NCBI RefSeq assembly: GCF_018130615.1 | Contig: NZ_JAFCKB010000013.1 | Location: 62,001 to 126,000, forward strand | DNA: 64,000 nucleotides | Direction: 5' to 3' | Source of the DNA: Bradyrhizobium manausense | GTDB taxonomy: Bacteria; Pseudomonadota; Alphaproteobacteria; Rhizobiales; Xanthobacteraceae | Shown here: positions 63,637 to 64,000 of the stretch, piece by piece | Layout of the letters: each line of letters starts with the position of its first letter | How positions within the stretch are numbered: the first letter of the stretch is position 1 | Made by a program: the position numbers and the translations under genes | The notes under the pieces: model-generated | What the model saw: the letters and a program-made list of their open reading frames with translations, nothing else | Databases searched by the model: none | What the model was told of the DNA's origin: nothing

Positions 63637-64000
63637 CTAGGTGAACAGTTCCTGACCGTGCGCTTCGACGTAAGCGGCAAGGCCAAGGGTGTGGTCGCGG
63701 GCGCGCTTCTCGGCGAGCTCGGTGTCGCGCGCTTCCAGCGCTTCGATCATGGCGAGATGCTCGGGCAGGGACGTCGCGGTGCGGTCCTTGCGGCCGATCG
63801 TCAGTTGCCGGTAGCCGCGCACATGCAGCAGCAGATCGTTGGTGAGATCGACCAGAACCGGAGATTCCGACAGCGAGATCAGCGCCTGGTGGAAGGCGAT
63901 GTTGGCCTTCGAATATTCCTCGACGTGATCCTCGGGCAGCCGGTCCTTGCCGAAGTCCTTGAAATAGTCGCGTAGCGCCGAAATGTCCTTCTTGCGCGCA
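63637..64000 (-). CDS. C-terminal part of a GntR/FCD-family regulator (partial, runs off the right edge)
   Basis: About 120 C-terminal residues are in view. The frame reads RKKDISALRDYFKDF, then YSKANIAFHQALISLSESPV and LTNDLLLHVRGYRQL, and ends VEAHGQELFT. The F-H-x-A-L and later H-x-M-I-E-A-L (PEHLAMIEALEARD) histidines are those of FCD effector domains, which bind small carboxylates with a metal. The DNA-binding half lies outside the window. Being next to oxc it is the best candidate regulator for the oxalate genes and for the 17-bp operators at 40.5-44 kb. Confidence 0.88.
   Translation of the reverse strand, partial: ARKKDISALRDYFKDFGKDRLPEDHVEEYSKANIAFHQALISLSESPVLVDLTNDLLLHVRGYRQLTIGRKDRTATSLPEHLAMIEALEARDTELAEKRARDHTLGLAAYVEAHGQELFT

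Overview
The window looks like a chromosomal segment of a high-GC alphaproteobacterium of the order Hyphomicrobiales, most probably Bradyrhizobium. The reasons are the gene set (cycHJKL, a FeuPQ-like pair, degP and glnE in the order known from rhizobia), oxalate and formate catabolic genes typical of bradyrhizobia, several very small proteins of a kind common there, and palindromic intergenic repeats. No rRNA, tRNA, CRISPR array, transposase or phage gene was seen. All identifications were made by reading motifs and lengths; no database was searched.

Layout. 0-2.3 kb: a partial unknown gene, two small hypotheticals, Ku, and a small membrane protein. 2.4-19.5 kb: a plus-strand housekeeping block with a FeuP/FeuQ-like two-component system, two hypotheticals, the cytochrome c maturation operon cycHJKL, a chemoreceptor, a DegP protease, a second two-component pair and glnE. 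19.6-22.2 kb: an exported GH3 glycosidase. 22.3-29.5 kb: the NAD-dependent molybdenum formate dehydrogenase operon fdsGBA-fdhD-fdsD with a divergent LysR regulator. 29.5-40 kb: a PleC-like kinase, a cation efflux transporter, a quinone oxidoreductase, a nitronate monooxygenase, exported and membrane hypotheticals, and an FAA-hydrolase/ketopantoate-reductase-like pair, with four palindromic repeats in the gaps. 40-44 kb: a CBS-domain protein, two OxlT-like oxalate/formate antiporters and a 45-residue protein, all on the minus strand and all preceded by the same 17-bp inverted repeat. 44-51.5 kb: an Hsp70-like ATPase, then a tandem-winged-helix GntR regulator divergent from a five-gene operon (HMG-CoA-lyase-like enzyme, CoA-transferase, three-part ABC transporter). 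51.5-60 kb: a SRPBCC protein, an Fe/2-oxoglutarate oxygenase-like protein, two exported hydrolases, an AT-richer patch with an orphan binding protein and a methyltransferase, a lipocalin-like protein, a cold-shock protein and small proteins. 60-64 kb: a candidate small RNA, then frc, oxc and the end of an FCD-type GntR regulator.

How the genes fit together. The window holds a complete route from oxalate to CO2 and NADH: entry by antiport (two OxlT), activation by Frc, decarboxylation by Oxc, and formate oxidation by the Fds complex. The most interesting unlisted signals are (i) the shared 17-bp operator placed two bases from a -35-like hexamer at four minus-strand promoters, (ii) a self-contained promoter-hairpin-terminator unit at 60.2-60.3 kb that looks like a small RNA gene, and (iii) the uptake and CoA-ester cleavage operon at 46.6-51.5 kb with its double-winged-helix regulator, whose substrate is unknown.
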